A DNA stretch of 53,087 bases from a virus: the IMG/VR virus record IMGVR_UViG_3300025876_000027, positions 1 through 53,087 of that record; one strand, given 5' to 3'. The notes below the pieces were generated by a model, which did not search any database, was not told where the DNA came from, and saw nothing but the letters and a program-made list of their open reading frames with translations. This document shows, piece by piece, positions 28,801 to 37,775 of this stretch. Each line of letters begins with the position of its first letter. Position 1 is the stretch's first letter. The position numbers and the translations under genes are program-made.

Positions 28801-31800
28801 AGATGTTTATGATTTTATAATAGACTATAATAAAAACATTAAAAAAGGAGAAATAACCAAAAGAGGTGAAACTTTAATAGAAAAAGGAAAAAACATTAAT
28901 AAAAGTCAAGACGCTGTTAAACCTGTTGTTGCTTCTAAATCTAAAATAAAAGAAGCTTACGATGAGCTACAACAAATAGACGAGACAGAAGCTAACTTTA
29001 CTCTTGATTCAAAAAAACAAAAAGCATTAACAGATAGAAAAAATGAATTATTAAAAATACTTCAAGATGAAAATATATATGAGGAGTTACGTCAAATAGA
29101 TGAATTTGAAGCTGACTTTAATCCAAATGAATTTTCTAAAAATAGAAAAAAAGAACTTTTAGATTTAATAAAAAAAGAAGAAACAAAAGAAATAGTTAAA
29201 TTTTCTAAAACTAAAAAAGGTGTAAGTGCCTCAGAAGAAGTTCAAAGATTATTTAACGAAAAACCTAGAGACTGGGAGGTTGAAGTCATAAAACAAATGA
29301 GACCTATAACAGCTAAGCTTGTAGAAAGAAGAAGAGACGTTACTGGTTTTGATAGACAAATTTTAATTGATGAAATAGAAACAGGTGAAAGAGGTATTTT
29401 AGATTTAATAAGAAGTTATGATCCTAAAAAGAACGATTCTTTAGCTGCTTATATAAATACTTTTTTAAGCTTTAGAGCTCAAGAAGGTTCTAAACGTGTT
29501 TTAAAAGAAGTGTTTGAATCAGACGTCACCGAAGAAAGAAGTGTTGCAGCTCAAGAAGATGACATATCTATAGAAGATGCTGTAGATGAATCATTTAAAC
29601 CTACAATAGAGCAAAAATCAAAATTAAGAAGAGAAATAAAATTACCAGATGAGCAAGTTGAAAAAGTCAGAGAAGCAGTTAGAAAAACATTTGGAACAAG
29701 GTTACCTGACGTTAACTCGCCTGAATTCAAAAAAGCTCTTAGAAAAGCTTATGACACAGAGTTATTTAAAGAATTAAAAACAAATGTTTTTAAAACTAGA
29801 GATGAATACAGAAGTTTTTTAAGAGAAAACTGGAAAGCTTTATACGATGCAATACCTCAAGAAACACTTAACCAAAGCTTTGCGCCATTTAGAGAAGAAG
29901 TTTTAGATGAAAGCGGTAAACAAAAAAGAGAAAAAACACCTGAAGGTGAGCGTATATTTAGAAAAAAGAATATAACTAGAGAAGAGTTTTTAGATTATTT
30001 CTTTAATCCAAATGTTGGAGGTTCTACAAGAGGTACTAGAAAAGATGCAATAGTAAGGATGTTAGCTCAAGAACTTGGTTTTGATGCCACAATGGAAACC
30101 ATACAAGAGCCTAAAGTTGCAGAGAAAATAGCATTTGCTAATCCCACTGTTACAGTTCCAATTGCAGGAGTTGTACTTAACAGACCTGATGCAAAATTTA
30201 GTAAATCAAAATTACCAGAAGAATATGGTTGGCAAAAAGATGTCTATAAAATGGAAAGTATTGATGATGTTAAGCCATATATAGATAACTGGAAAGATTT
30301 AATGGAGCTTAAAGGTAAAAATGGTAAAAAAGCATTTAGTTCTAATTTGATAAGTTTTAGCATGCTTATGGGTGCTCCTAGAGCTTATTTAAAGAATATA
30401 GTAAGTATTAAAGAAATAGACAAAGCTGTAGGTAAAAATAACAAAAAAAATATAACTAGTTTACTTAATTATGATAAAAAATTATCAAATATAATTTATG
30501 GTAGTTTTAAAGGTCAAGAAACTGGTAAGGTAAAGCCTTCGCAAACTTTTGGTGGAAATACTAATTCTAAAAAATACAAAGAAAATAAATTAGAAAATTT
30601 ATCATATGTACAAGGTTATAACAAAAGAAACTCTTTACTTTTTGATAAGCTACTAATTGAAATAAATGAATTTTTTAATAGTAAAAATTTTACTGATGCT
30701 GAAATAAAAAAATATGGATCTTCTATTTTATTAATGTTAGAATCAACACAAGCAGAAAGAAATCATGCTTTATCAAACGGTGCTGCTGTTGTAGCTAAGT
30801 TTAATAATAACTATTCTGGTAAGTTAGAATATGAACACGCTGTTCCTAGTAAATACGTTTATGAATATATTTTAGATAATATTTTAGATAAAAATAAAAG
30901 TTTTGAAGATGCTTTAAAAAATATAAAACAAAATTTTACAGTTATTGTCATACCTGCAAATATTGCAAAAATAGTAGATACGGTATATAAATATACGATG
31001 CCAAAAAACTTTGACATAAATAAACCTGGAGATTGGATTAAAAGGTATATAAATCCTGAGGTTAAAGCAGCTTTAAAAGAAGAAGGAATTGATCCAAATT
31101 GGTTTGAAAACAATATGGAAATGCTTAACAGCAAAGATAAAAATTTGTTTAACCCGTCTAAAGAAGTGAAAGCAAGCAAAACTAAAGCTTCTTTTTTTAA
31201 TAAAATGATAGAAATAAAAACAGGTATACCTGCTAAGCGAAAAATAAGTGCAGTTACAGCAGCTAAAATGGGTGAAGAAAACAGAAAAATAGATTTCTTT
31301 ATTTCTCCATCTGCTGAAGACTTCATGGGATTACTTTATAAAACTATAGGTAAGGGCAAAGTAGGTGATGATCAAAAAAAGTGGATTAACGAAAATATAA
31401 TGAAGCCTTATGCTATAGCTATAGAGAAAATTACAATAGCAAGAAATGTTGTAACAAATAGTTTTCAAGCCATAACAAAAGATTTAAATATAACAGAGAA
31501 AGATTTAAAAAAGAAAATACCTAATAGTGTTTTTACTCAAGAAGATGCTGTAAGAGTTTATATATGGGCAAAGCAAGGATTAGAAATACCAGGTATATTA
31601 AAGAAAGAACAAAAAGAACTTGTTAGTTATGTTAATGGTAAAAGCAATTTAGTTAAGCTTGCCAACAACGTTATAAAAATAAATAACGTAGCTTTTAAAA
31701 CACCAACTGATTCATGGCAGGTTGGTAACTTAGGAACTGATCTTTTAGAAAGTTTAAACACAACTCGTAGAGCAGAGTTTTTAGAAGAGTGGCAAAATAA

Positions 31801-33163
31801 TGTTGATGATATTTTTTCTGAAAACAACCTTAATAAGCTTGAAGCTGCTTTTGGTAAACCTTACAGATTAGCTGTTGAAAATTCTTTACAAAGAATGAAA
31901 ACAGGTAAAAACAGAAACGTTGGAAGAGATAACACAACAAATAGAGTTGTTGATTGGACCAATGGTGCTACAGGTACAATAATGTTTTTTAATTCTAGAT
32001 CTGCTATACTTCAAACTATATCAGCCGTAAACTTCATAAACTTTGGTGATAATAATATAATAGCAGCAGGTAAAGCTTTTGCAAATCAAAAACAATATTG
32101 GTCAGATGTAACAATGTTGTTTAATTCAGAGTTTCTAGTAAATAGAAGAGATGGTTTAAAAATGAGTGTAAATGAAGCAGATATTGCTGACGTAGCTAGA
32201 CAAAAAGGCGTTAAAGGTTTAATAGCAAGATTATTAAAACTTGGTTTTACGCCTACGCAAGTAGCTGATAGTATTGCTATAGCAACTGGTGGTGCTACTT
32301 TTTATAGAAATAGATACAATGCTTTAGTAAAAGGTGGTATGAGCAATACTGATGCACAAGCTCAAGCAATGAGAGATTTTAGAGAAACAGCTGAAGAGTC
32401 TCAACAGTCAAGCAGACCTGATAAAATTAGCCAACAACAAGCTAGTGAATTAGGGCGTATAATACTTGCTTTTGCTAACACACCATCTCAGTATGCAAGA
32501 ATAATTAAAAAAGCCGCCCTGGATCTTAAGAATCGCCGAGGCAGTGACAAAGAAAACATATCTAAAATACTTTATTACACAGTAGCTCAAAATCTTTTAT
32601 TTAATGCGCTTCAAAACGCTATGTTTGCTGTTGCGTTTGGAGATGTAGATGATGAAGATAAACTTAAAAAAGAAATAAGAGTTGCAAATGGCATGGCTGA
32701 TTCTTTATTAAGAGGTATGGGTATTCAAGGAGCTATACTTTCTGTAGTTAAAAACGCTGCAATAAGAGTATATAAACAAGAATATAAAGAAATACCTATG
32801 GAATTATTAAGGATAAGTCCACCTATTTCTTCAAAGTTTAGAAAAGTTAAAAGAGCAACTGATATAATGAGCTGGGATGGAGATGAAATATTTGAGCAAG
32901 GTTTAACAATAGATAATCCAGCTATTGAAATAACAAGCAAAACTGTTGAAGCATTAACAAACTTACCTTTAGACAGAGCTATTAAAAAAATAACAAATCT
33001 TAAAGATGCTACAGATAGTGATTTAGAATTTTATCAAAGATTAGCTTTAACAGGTGGTTGGAATAAATGGGAATTAGGTATACAGGATAAGAAAAAAGAA
33101 AAACCTGTATCATCTAATGTAAATACAGGAAATATAATAGAAAAAGGAGAAATAATAGAATGA
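25877..33163 (+). CDS. Giant internal virion protein with embedded zincin domain, 2428 aa
   Basis: The largest gene of the window starts two bases after the previous stop. The N-terminal 400 residues are charged and coiled; hydrophobic segments occur around 470-500. A metallopeptidase-like motif, SAQLHEYLHRIL with His863, Glu864 and His867, is followed about 60 residues later by an acidic helix EYAEEYFTAF that can give the third zinc ligand. A C-terminal region from about 2180 onward (SSRPDKISQQQASELGRIIL, FANTPSQYARIIKKAALDLK) matches a recurrent end of giant polyvalent virion proteins. Such proteins are packaged and injected with DNA, like T7 gp16. The centre has no recognisable lytic transglycosylase or RNA-polymerase motif. 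Confidence 0.8.
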   Translation: MEELEEIVQKMMDENTPEEEIKKYIKDYKEGKSNGVVAMDATVTPEQEASENMELQSENISLESQEREKSPNGLLINIEKSIKGARELSLKKQESEVISNFNDVNKILNLNFEGEIVESTSVSTQEINENAKSASIGKALDDATKLSFEEKQLAISQAENFVNNKSTKSVKVKKFPNNPVSVFINKQIPNDEWVDLNKNAKTKVFNNLKKEYPSFTQKDFDENLNTYNEEILTEMVSIKNKINLRKERDNKIINVIDTFDFSMSLTDAQEKLIKYKEKENKKLEKNIQNSSDFMNNAGSYLTQINNTIKKLAGTKYETQEQANRARKLVDSLQLKFKETQEASSKKYLQAMDDIETSNTALSDLNILTRNYNPITNFVQSLKAKGAGQFAIGGLRLYETIVNLPVEIGELLNVNSASDIYMNSMLERPGSFQGVPNAVTTEKSIKLIKEWQEGIYKEMPLPQDFEDLKTPEEYGRYISDLAGSQLLNIASVMVLKKAALPVLGLNSSGAKLQQFAEEQEKLDAWKKNKIGPKPESGDVSFAQKYITAIGFGVLEGVGSKLQLKLYKDSLRGFRGALKNPKLSVGIRQGFTNSLKSTLSTAKDFGLEGLEEGFIVQYGNNFLDRFVLGKNINLLDGVKKAAIDGVLISPFYKAPGVLTPIVSIFQSVDSNQKISQWKTEIDKIQNSLVENANMDSELIQVAEKRIFSLVSKISGEINKTMDRTLNMSEEDVISLGQIDAEIFNLRKQQQKAEQNDLSFKGENPLLKSIETEANNLLFDKNNILEPYIKQDNIKKIKEVQELSSKAKIDDNSNFYDTKEGFIKRAKELGIEVTGEEDALIDPQTGEVLINVDVASETGAVSAQLHEYLHRILKSSFVNDSKSLKKIKDEFRNILSKKQLAIVEQRINKNYRFNEDGSEKNELEYAEEYFTAFSDAVFKDEIKWSDNLTESFLSFGKKILEPIRKILGNEKLEFTSGRDVYDFIIDYNKNIKKGEITKRGETLIEKGKNINKSQDAVKPVVASKSKIKEAYDELQQIDETEANFTLDSKKQKALTDRKNELLKILQDENIYEELRQIDEFEADFNPNEFSKNRKKELLDLIKKEETKEIVKFSKTKKGVSASEEVQRLFNEKPRDWEVEVIKQMRPITAKLVERRRDVTGFDRQILIDEIETGERGILDLIRSYDPKKNDSLAAYINTFLSFRAQEGSKRVLKEVFESDVTEERSVAAQEDDISIEDAVDESFKPTIEQKSKLRREIKLPDEQVEKVREAVRKTFGTRLPDVNSPEFKKALRKAYDTELFKELKTNVFKTRDEYRSFLRENWKALYDAIPQETLNQSFAPFREEVLDESGKQKREKTPEGERIFRKKNITREEFLDYFFNPNVGGSTRGTRKDAIVRMLAQELGFDATMETIQEPKVAEKIAFANPTVTVPIAGVVLNRPDAKFSKSKLPEEYGWQKDVYKMESIDDVKPYIDNWKDLMELKGKNGKKAFSSNLISFSMLMGAPRAYLKNIVSIKEIDKAVGKNNKKNITSLLNYDKKLSNIIYGSFKGQETGKVKPSQTFGGNTNSKKYKENKLENLSYVQGYNKRNSLLFDKLLIEINEFFNSKNFTDAEIKKYGSSILLMLESTQAERNHALSNGAAVVAKFNNNYSGKLEYEHAVPSKYVYEYILDNILDKNKSFEDALKNIKQNFTVIVIPANIAKIVDTVYKYTMPKNFDINKPGDWIKRYINPEVKAALKEEGIDPNWFENNMEMLNSKDKNLFNPSKEVKASKTKASFFNKMIEIKTGIPAKRKISAVTAAKMGEENRKIDFFISPSAEDFMGLLYKTIGKGKVGDDQKKWINENIMKPYAIAIEKITIARNVVTNSFQAITKDLNITEKDLKKKIPNSVFTQEDAVRVYIWAKQGLEIPGILKKEQKELVSYVNGKSNLVKLANNVIKINNVAFKTPTDSWQVGNLGTDLLESLNTTRRAEFLEEWQNNVDDIFSENNLNKLEAAFGKPYRLAVENSLQRMKTGKNRNVGRDNTTNRVVDWTNGATGTIMFFNSRSAILQTISAVNFINFGDNNIIAAGKAFANQKQYWSDVTMLFNSEFLVNRRDGLKMSVNEADIADVARQKGVKGLIARLLKLGFTPTQVADSIAIATGGATFYRNRYNALVKGGMSNTDAQAQAMRDFRETAEESQQSSRPDKISQQQASELGRIILAFANTPSQYARIIKKAALDLKNRRGSDKENISKILYYTVAQNLLFNALQNAMFAVAFGDVDDEDKLKKEIRVANGMADSLLRGMGIQGAILSVVKNAAIRVYKQEYKEIPMELLRISPPISSKFRKVKRATDIMSWDGDEIFEQGLTIDNPAIEITSKTVEALTNLPLDRAIKKITNLKDATDSDLEFYQRLALTGGWNKWELGIQDKKKEKPVSSNVNTGNIIEKGEIIE

Positions 33164-33582
33164 GAGATATAAGTAAAGCAATTGTACATTGCACGGCAAC
33201 TCCAGAAGGGAGACCTACTACAGTCGAAGATATTCGATCATGGCATAAAGCTAGAGGTTGGAGTGATATTGGTTATCACTACGTTATTTACTTAGATGGT
33301 TCAGTACATGAAGGCAGACCAGTAGAACGTATGGGTGCGCATTGTAGAGGACAAAACAAAGGATCAATTGGTATTGCATATGTTGGAGGCATAGACAAAA
33401 AACACTTAAAACCAAAAGATACTAGAACAAAAGAACAAAAAGAGTCATTAATTGAACTTCTTAAGGAATTTAAGCATTTATACTGTGATCTAGAGATATA
33501 TGGCCATAGAGACTTCTCTAGTAAGGCCTGTCCTAGCTTTGACGCTAAAGAAGAGTATAAAGAAATAACTAACGCTTGGTAA
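33160..33582 (+). CDS. N-acetylmuramoyl-L-alanine amidase (T7 lysozyme-like endolysin)
   Basis: The 140-residue Amidase_2 domain cuts the bond between MurNAc and the stem peptide. Zinc ligands are His10 (AIVHCTAT), His116 (IYGHRDFS) and Cys124 (KACPSF), and Tyr39 and Lys122 match the catalytic Tyr46 and Lys128 of T7 lysozyme. Length is close to that of T7 lysozyme (151). There is no signal peptide, so release depends on a holin. The start overlaps the stop of the giant virion gene (ATGA). Confidence 0.95.
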   Translation: MRDISKAIVHCTATPEGRPTTVEDIRSWHKARGWSDIGYHYVIYLDGSVHEGRPVERMGAHCRGQNKGSIGIAYVGGIDKKHLKPKDTRTKEQKESLIELLKEFKHLYCDLEIYGHRDFSSKACPSFDAKEEYKEITNAW

Positions 33583-33592
33583 AATAAAAATT

Positions 33593-33700
33593 ATGGGAAA
33601 ATTATTAATAAAAATAGGTAAGAAAGTTGTTGAGATCAATAACTTCTTAAAAAGAAAATGGAATTCAATGATTAAATTTTTAATGTTTAAAAACGTATAA
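33593..33700 (+). CDS. Small basic hydrophobic peptide, 35 aa
   Basis: A short frame MGKLLIKIGKKVVEINNFLK... fills the gap between amidase and the next gene, with an A/T-rich leader AAAATTATG. It is amphipathic and basic with two hydrophobic patches, so it could associate with the membrane as a lysis accessory. Coding status is uncertain because it is so short, but its fit between neighbours and full-length frame argue for a real gene. Confidence 0.45.
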   Translation: MGKLLIKIGKKVVEINNFLKRKWNSMIKFLMFKNV

Positions 33701-33706
33701 AGAGAA

Positions 33707-34018
33707 ATGGCTAGAAATAAATCTGCAATAGATAGACTGGATGAATTTAGTGAAGGAACCGTAGTAGGTCTTTCAATAAAAACTTTAATAGCTGCAGGCG
33801 TTACTGTAGCGACGATGGTATCTATGTATATGACTCTTCAAGCTGACATACAAGTCGCTATGAAAGAGCCCGAACCGCCTGTAACAAAAACAGAATATGA
33901 ACTTCAAAAAGAAATGATGGATAATGCTATTATCGAAACAAAAGAAGATATTAGTGAAATAAAAAAATCTATAGATAAAATGGAAGATAGACTCTTTAAC
34001 CAATCAAGAGGAAGATGA
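33707..34018 (+). CDS. Single-span membrane protein with coiled coil, 103 aa
   Basis: A membrane helix at residues 21-42 (GLSIKTLIAAGVTVATMVSM) is preceded by a polar N-terminus and followed by a charged helix with heptads (ETKEDISEIKKSIDKMEDRL). It overlaps the next gene start (ATGA). Together they look like small lysis or envelope proteins downstream of the amidase: an antiholin, pinholin or spanin subunit is possible. Confidence 0.65.
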   Translation: MARNKSAIDRLDEFSEGTVVGLSIKTLIAAGVTVATMVSMYMTLQADIQVAMKEPEPPVTKTEYELQKEMMDNAIIETKEDISEIKKSIDKMEDRLFNQSRGR

Positions 34019-34257
34019 GTTCTTCGTCTAATGGTTTCATAGTAAAGAACTGGCAAATAGTTTTGTGGTTTATTATCGCTGTATTTACAGCAGGTGGAAT
34101 ATTTACGGAATTTACTTCTCTAAAAAATGAGCTAACCTCTGTTCATGATAGACTAGACAAAAAAGTCATAGTTATAAATGAAATAGAAGATAGAATATTT
34201 ATTATTGAAAAAAAGCTAGAGTACGAACGAGGTTTATTAGAAGCTCGTAAAAGATAA
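34015..34257 (+). CDS. Membrane-anchored coiled-coil protein, i-spanin-like
   Basis: The 80-residue protein has one N-terminal membrane span (IVLWFIIAVFTAGGIF, residues 16-31) and then a long coiled coil (FTSLKNELTSVHDRLDKKV, IEDRIFIIEKKLEYERGLLE). That topology is typical of inner-membrane spanin subunits that bridge the periplasm after holin action. No lipoprotein partner (o-spanin) was found, so the name stays tentative. Confidence 0.6.
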   Translation: MSSSSNGFIVKNWQIVLWFIIAVFTAGGIFTEFTSLKNELTSVHDRLDKKVIVINEIEDRIFIIEKKLEYERGLLEARKR

Positions 34258-34306
34258 GGAACAATATGAAATAGGCGTACCATACCTAAAAGTTCCTGTA
34301 ACAAGA

Positions 34307-34338
34307 AAGGGGATCACATTACGTGGCCCCCTTTTTTT
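34307..34338 (+). terminator. Strong intrinsic terminator at the end of the late module
   Basis: The stem AAGGGGATCAC pairs with GTGGCCCCCTT around ATTAC, and seven Ts follow (34332-34338). It ends the long plus-strand transcript before the convergent minus-strand module; because As precede the stem it may act weakly in the other direction too. Confidence 0.9.
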
Positions 34339-34424
34339 ATTAAAAATCTTCCATATTATATAACACAAGGAAAAATATAATTGAAGATATAATCATACCG
34401 CATATTATACCTAGAACAAACATG

Positions 34425-34469
34425 ATATCATATATATGCATGTGTATAGCATAATTATGCATATGATAT
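34425..34469. repeat. AT-rich inverted repeat downstream of nrdA
   Basis: Arms ATATCATATATATGCAT and ATGCATATGATAT flank a short spacer in the 226-base gap between the convergent modules (34258-34484). On the minus strand it falls 15 bases after the nrdA stop, so it may be the 3' hairpin of the nrd transcript. The rest of the gap holds only the terminator at 34307 and AT-rich DNA with no open frame worth calling. Confidence 0.55.
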
Positions 34470-34484
34470 AACTAGCGTATGTTT

Positions 34485-36206
34485 TTAACCGTCGCATGAT
34501 AAACAATTTTCATCCATAGCACTTGCAGCTATATCTCCTCTTAATACACTTTCAGTTCTAGTATAATACAAAGTCTTAACACCTTTTTTCCAAGCATCCA
34601 TGTGAACCTTGTTAATCCACTTAGGTGTAGCTTCACTAGGAAACGCTAGGTTAAGGCTAACTGACTGATCTATATACTGTTGCCGTATACCCGCTTGATT
34701 AACTAATTCAAGCTGGTTTATTTCTTTAAATGTTTTAAATACTTCTTTAACAGGTATATCATGATCACCCATTAAAACGTCATTGAGTTCTTCAATGTCT
34801 TGAACAGAGCCTCCGTCGCCTAGTATCTTACCCCATATGTATTCGTTGTTTAAACCGTTGTCTTCTAATACGGTTTCTAACGTAGGATTTTTTCTTATAA
34901 AAGTTCCTTTAGCAGACTGCTCTGTGAACACATTAGCCGCCCAAGGTTCTATACCTGGCGATACATTACCTGATAGTTTACTATTGCTAACGGTAGGAGC
35001 AACAGCACGAAGATGAGTATTGCGCATACCTGTACCAGTGCACCATAAAGGCTCACCGTATATTTCTGCCAGGTCCATCGAAGCTCTTTCACTTTCGATT
35101 TTAATCTGCGAGAATATCTTCCTAGTCTCATACTGAGATAATAAACCTTCGAAAGGAATACCTTTCTCTTGGATATATGTATGCCAACCGAGGACTCCCA
35201 AGCCCAATGCTCGCCCTTTTTGCGCAGATCGAACAGAGTTGTCGAATCCACGTAGACCTTTGGCTTTTTGAATAAATTCTTCCATAACGCCATCAAGAAA
35301 AAATGTGGCGTCATATATAAGGTTAGTACCTTTCCACTCTTCATACTTAGCTAAATTTAACGATGATAAACAACAAACAAAACTATGATTTTCATCTGTG
35401 TGTAATGTAATCTCACTACAGATGTTAGTCATGTGAACCTTTAACCCATTTTCTTTATAGGCTGGTGGATTAGACTTATTTGTGTTCCCTTTAAAAAGGA
35501 TATAAGGCTCTCCAGTAGCTTTTCGTTTTTGTAATAACTTTCCCCATTTTTTCCTAGCCTCCGCATCTCCTGATTCAAGCTTTCGCATGAACTTATCGCC
35601 GATAATAGCGCATTGATGCAAATTAAGTGATTGTCTGTTGACATCTCCTTTCGGTTCACGTATGTCAAGCCAATCTTCAAAATCGGAGTGATTAATGTTA
35701 AGATTAACCGACGCAGCTCCTCTTCTGACAGAGCCTTGATTAGTGGCAAGTATAGTTGAATCGTATATTTTACAAAAAGGCACAACGCCGTCACTTGTTC
35801 CATTACCTGTTATTTTAGTTCCAGCTGGCCTTATCTGATTAATACCAATACCTACGCCGCCGCCATGCTTGGCTAACAGCATCATTTCTAAATTCTTTTG
35901 TCCTATATCTTGGATTGAATCTGCTACGTCAATACCGAAACAACTAATAGGTAAACCGCGATCGGTACCGGTGTTGCTAAGTACAGGGCTAGCAAGGCAA
36001 AGCCAACCATTCCAGATGTATTCAAAAAAGGTATCAGCCATTTCAGGTTTATATAATCTGCGAGCAACTGTTTTAGAGACTCTTTGGTATGCTTCTCTAG
36101 GCGTTTCGTCGTGATATAAATATCCCCCGGATATTGTCTTCTTGTATATGTCGTTATCACCCCACGCAGGGTAATCTTCTCCTTTGATCCAGTTTTCATT
36201 CCACAT
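34485..36206 (-). CDS. nrdA: Ribonucleoside-diphosphate reductase alpha subunit (class I)
   Basis: NrdA reduces ribonucleotides to deoxyribonucleotides for phage DNA synthesis, with NrdB as radical generator. Catalytic residues are all present: Cys89 (PISCFG), Asn261/Cys263/Glu265 (TNICSEI), Cys279 (CCLSSLNL), the Tyr547-Tyr548 radical relay (LYYTRTES) and the C-terminal Cys568-x-x-Cys571 pair. At 573 residues it is shorter than the E. coli enzyme (761), mainly because the N-terminal ATP-cone is missing, so dATP feedback inhibition is probably absent. It is the last gene of the minus module. Confidence 0.96.
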   Translation of the reverse strand: MWNENWIKGEDYPAWGDNDIYKKTISGGYLYHDETPREAYQRVSKTVARRLYKPEMADTFFEYIWNGWLCLASPVLSNTGTDRGLPISCFGIDVADSIQDIGQKNLEMMLLAKHGGGVGIGINQIRPAGTKITGNGTSDGVVPFCKIYDSTILATNQGSVRRGAASVNLNINHSDFEDWLDIREPKGDVNRQSLNLHQCAIIGDKFMRKLESGDAEARKKWGKLLQKRKATGEPYILFKGNTNKSNPPAYKENGLKVHMTNICSEITLHTDENHSFVCCLSSLNLAKYEEWKGTNLIYDATFFLDGVMEEFIQKAKGLRGFDNSVRSAQKGRALGLGVLGWHTYIQEKGIPFEGLLSQYETRKIFSQIKIESERASMDLAEIYGEPLWCTGTGMRNTHLRAVAPTVSNSKLSGNVSPGIEPWAANVFTEQSAKGTFIRKNPTLETVLEDNGLNNEYIWGKILGDGGSVQDIEELNDVLMGDHDIPVKEVFKTFKEINQLELVNQAGIRQQYIDQSVSLNLAFPSEATPKWINKVHMDAWKKGVKTLYYTRTESVLRGDIAASAMDENCLSCDG

Positions 36207-36368
36207 TTATAATAAATGATTTATCCAGGCTAACAGCCCATTAATATTTAACACTACTAAGTTCCATTGTTTTCTGCTAGCAGTTTGCAGTGTGACTAAT
36301 ATAAACCCAAGTACATAAAGCTTAGGGTCTATAGTCCATTGAGCAGCAATCAAAAAACCGCTACCCAT
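36207..36368 (-). CDS. Small membrane protein between nrd genes, 53 aa
   Basis: Starting at MGSGFLIAAQ, eleven bases after the previous stop, the product has two hydrophobic segments (LYVLGFILVTLQTA and LVVLNINGLLAWINHLL) joined by SRKQW. A longer in-frame reading starts inside the upstream gene and seems less likely. The shape resembles small PnuC-like or other transmembrane peptides carried by aquatic phages with RNR genes. Function unknown. Confidence 0.6.
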   Translation of the reverse strand: MGSGFLIAAQWTIDPKLYVLGFILVTLQTASRKQWNLVVLNINGLLAWINHLL

Positions 36369-36378
36369 GTAGCCTGAC

Positions 36379-36630
36379 CTAGTTGCTAGTTTCTCCCAAG
36401 GGCTCAAATTTTTTCTCGCTATCAGCATCTGGCCTAGCTTGCTTAGCTGACTGTTCTTTGAGTTTTTGAATAGCTTTTTCATAACCTGGCATGAGTTTAA
36501 TTGTTTCTAATGTACCTATAGCTAGGTCTTTTAAATAAGAATTTTGCATAAGCAATTGTTCTGTCATTTTAATTGTAGTATGTAGCTTTTTTTCTAGCTC
36601 TTCTACTCTACTTAGTTTTTTTGCTTTCAT
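36379..36630 (-). CDS. Coiled-coil protein between nrd genes, 83 aa
   Basis: The first 60 residues are one heptad-rich helix (SRVEELEKKLHTTIKMTEQL) and the end is charged and disordered. It lies between nrdB and the small membrane gene in the same operon. Its leader (CAATTAAATTAAATAAAATG) is the A/T-rich type seen at several phage starts. No domain is recognised. Confidence 0.65.
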   Translation of the reverse strand: MKAKKLSRVEELEKKLHTTIKMTEQLLMQNSYLKDLAIGTLETIKLMPGYEKAIQKLKEQSAKQARPDADSEKKFEPLGETSN

Positions 36631-36648
36631 TTTATTTAATTTAATTGT

Positions 36649-37617
36649 TTACCAAATATCTTGGAAGTCTTCTCCTTCATTTGCCTTTGAATAATCAGTG
36701 GGTCGTATTGCGAAAAAGTCAGTGTGTGTAACACCACCTGTTAAGTGATAAAACCAATTAAGATTATCTGCCGAAGCAGAATCATATGAGAAAAGATTAC
36801 CAAGTTTACTATAGCCAAGCTCAATGAGTTTTTCATTAGCTCTTTTTCTTATAAAGTTTATAAGGTCTTCTGCGGCTATACCTTCAACGTCGCCAGCTTC
36901 AAACATTTTATATATATACTTTGTTTCAAGGTCTACCATTGTTTCAGCAGCACTAACAACATCTCTTCTACATAGATTAAGTAAGTGCTCATCTTCAGCA
37001 CACATATCTCTAAATAGTTTACAACCCATCTTACTGTGCAGTGATTCATCACGCACCGACCATTTCATTTGTTGGCCTATACCTTTCATTAAGTTACGTA
37101 GTTGAAAAGAATATAATACTGCAAACGCAGAATATAAGCTAACACCTTCTGCAAATGCGGAAAATATAGCTAGTGATTTACCTATACCCACCCTGCCGTT
37201 ACCTTCGTAAGCTACAAGGTTATTAAACCTATCAGCAGTTGCTTCTTCATGTAAGAAAGCTTCGTAGTTTTCTAGTCCTAAAGTCTCGTTCAAGTAACTA
37301 TAAGCTACAGCGTGAACTGTTTCTTGTGAACCAAACATCATAGCCATTTGTTGTATCTCATGCTTTGGAAACCAACCCACTACTTTTTGAGTCCAGTAAT
37401 CTGAAACAGCACACTCGGTCTGAGCAAAGCCAAGAAGTATATTACCCACTAAACTCTTCTCTTTTTCATTAAGCTTTTCGTTCCAGTCCTTAATATCGCT
37501 TTGCATTGATATTTCAGTATGAAGCCAAAAGGCTTGAGCTTGCTTTAACCAGCCTTCTGTATAGTAGTCTGGGTATTCAAAAGGTTTGTATGCTACTCTT
37601 TCGTCAAATAAACTCAT
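36649..37617 (-). CDS. nrdB: Ribonucleoside-diphosphate reductase beta subunit (class Ia-like)
   Basis: NrdB holds the di-iron centre and tyrosyl radical. Conserved elements are FAQTECAVSDYW, SQETVHAVAY (Glu and His ligands with Tyr four residues after the His, the Tyr122 position), a middle ligand Glu in FSAFAEGVSLYSAF and the final pair in SVRDESLHSKMG. The C-terminal tail EGEDFQDIW would dock to NrdA. I use the ATG at 37617, which overlaps the upstream stop as TGATG; a GTG three bases earlier is less likely. Length, 322 residues, is normal for phage NrdB. Confidence 0.96.
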   Translation of the reverse strand: MSLFDERVAYKPFEYPDYYTEGWLKQAQAFWLHTEISMQSDIKDWNEKLNEKEKSLVGNILLGFAQTECAVSDYWTQKVVGWFPKHEIQQMAMMFGSQETVHAVAYSYLNETLGLENYEAFLHEEATADRFNNLVAYEGNGRVGIGKSLAIFSAFAEGVSLYSAFAVLYSFQLRNLMKGIGQQMKWSVRDESLHSKMGCKLFRDMCAEDEHLLNLCRRDVVSAAETMVDLETKYIYKMFEAGDVEGIAAEDLINFIRKRANEKLIELGYSKLGNLFSYDSASADNLNWFYHLTGGVTHTDFFAIRPTDYSKANEGEDFQDIW

Positions 37618-37775
37618 CACTTATAAATAGTCAAAGCTAACTCTACAAAAGGTAAATACAATACGTGTATGGTATGCTTTTCATCTTCATGGTAACTTCT
37701 TACACCGAGAAGTATACCTGGATATACACCTATTTCTAATCTCCATTCATATTCTTTTTTTTCTTCTTCTAACAT
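37617..37775 (-). CDS. Small conserved protein upstream of nrdB, 52 aa
   Basis: The frame MLEEEKKEYEWRLEIGVYPG ... VLYLPFVELALTIYK is translationally coupled to nrdB (TGATG). Short proteins with an EWRLEIG-YPGIL pattern next to nrdB are common in aquatic phages carrying RNR. It is beta-rich with no known function; an effect on RNR or nucleotide supply would be guesswork. Confidence 0.75.
   Translation of the reverse strand: MLEEEKKEYEWRLEIGVYPGILLGVRSYHEDEKHTIHVLYLPFVELALTIYK

Noticed and set aside
30859-31326. 155-residue minus-strand frame opposite the giant virion gene
   Set aside because: Ser/Leu/Phe-rich translation is the expected antisense shadow of a Lys/Glu-rich gene.
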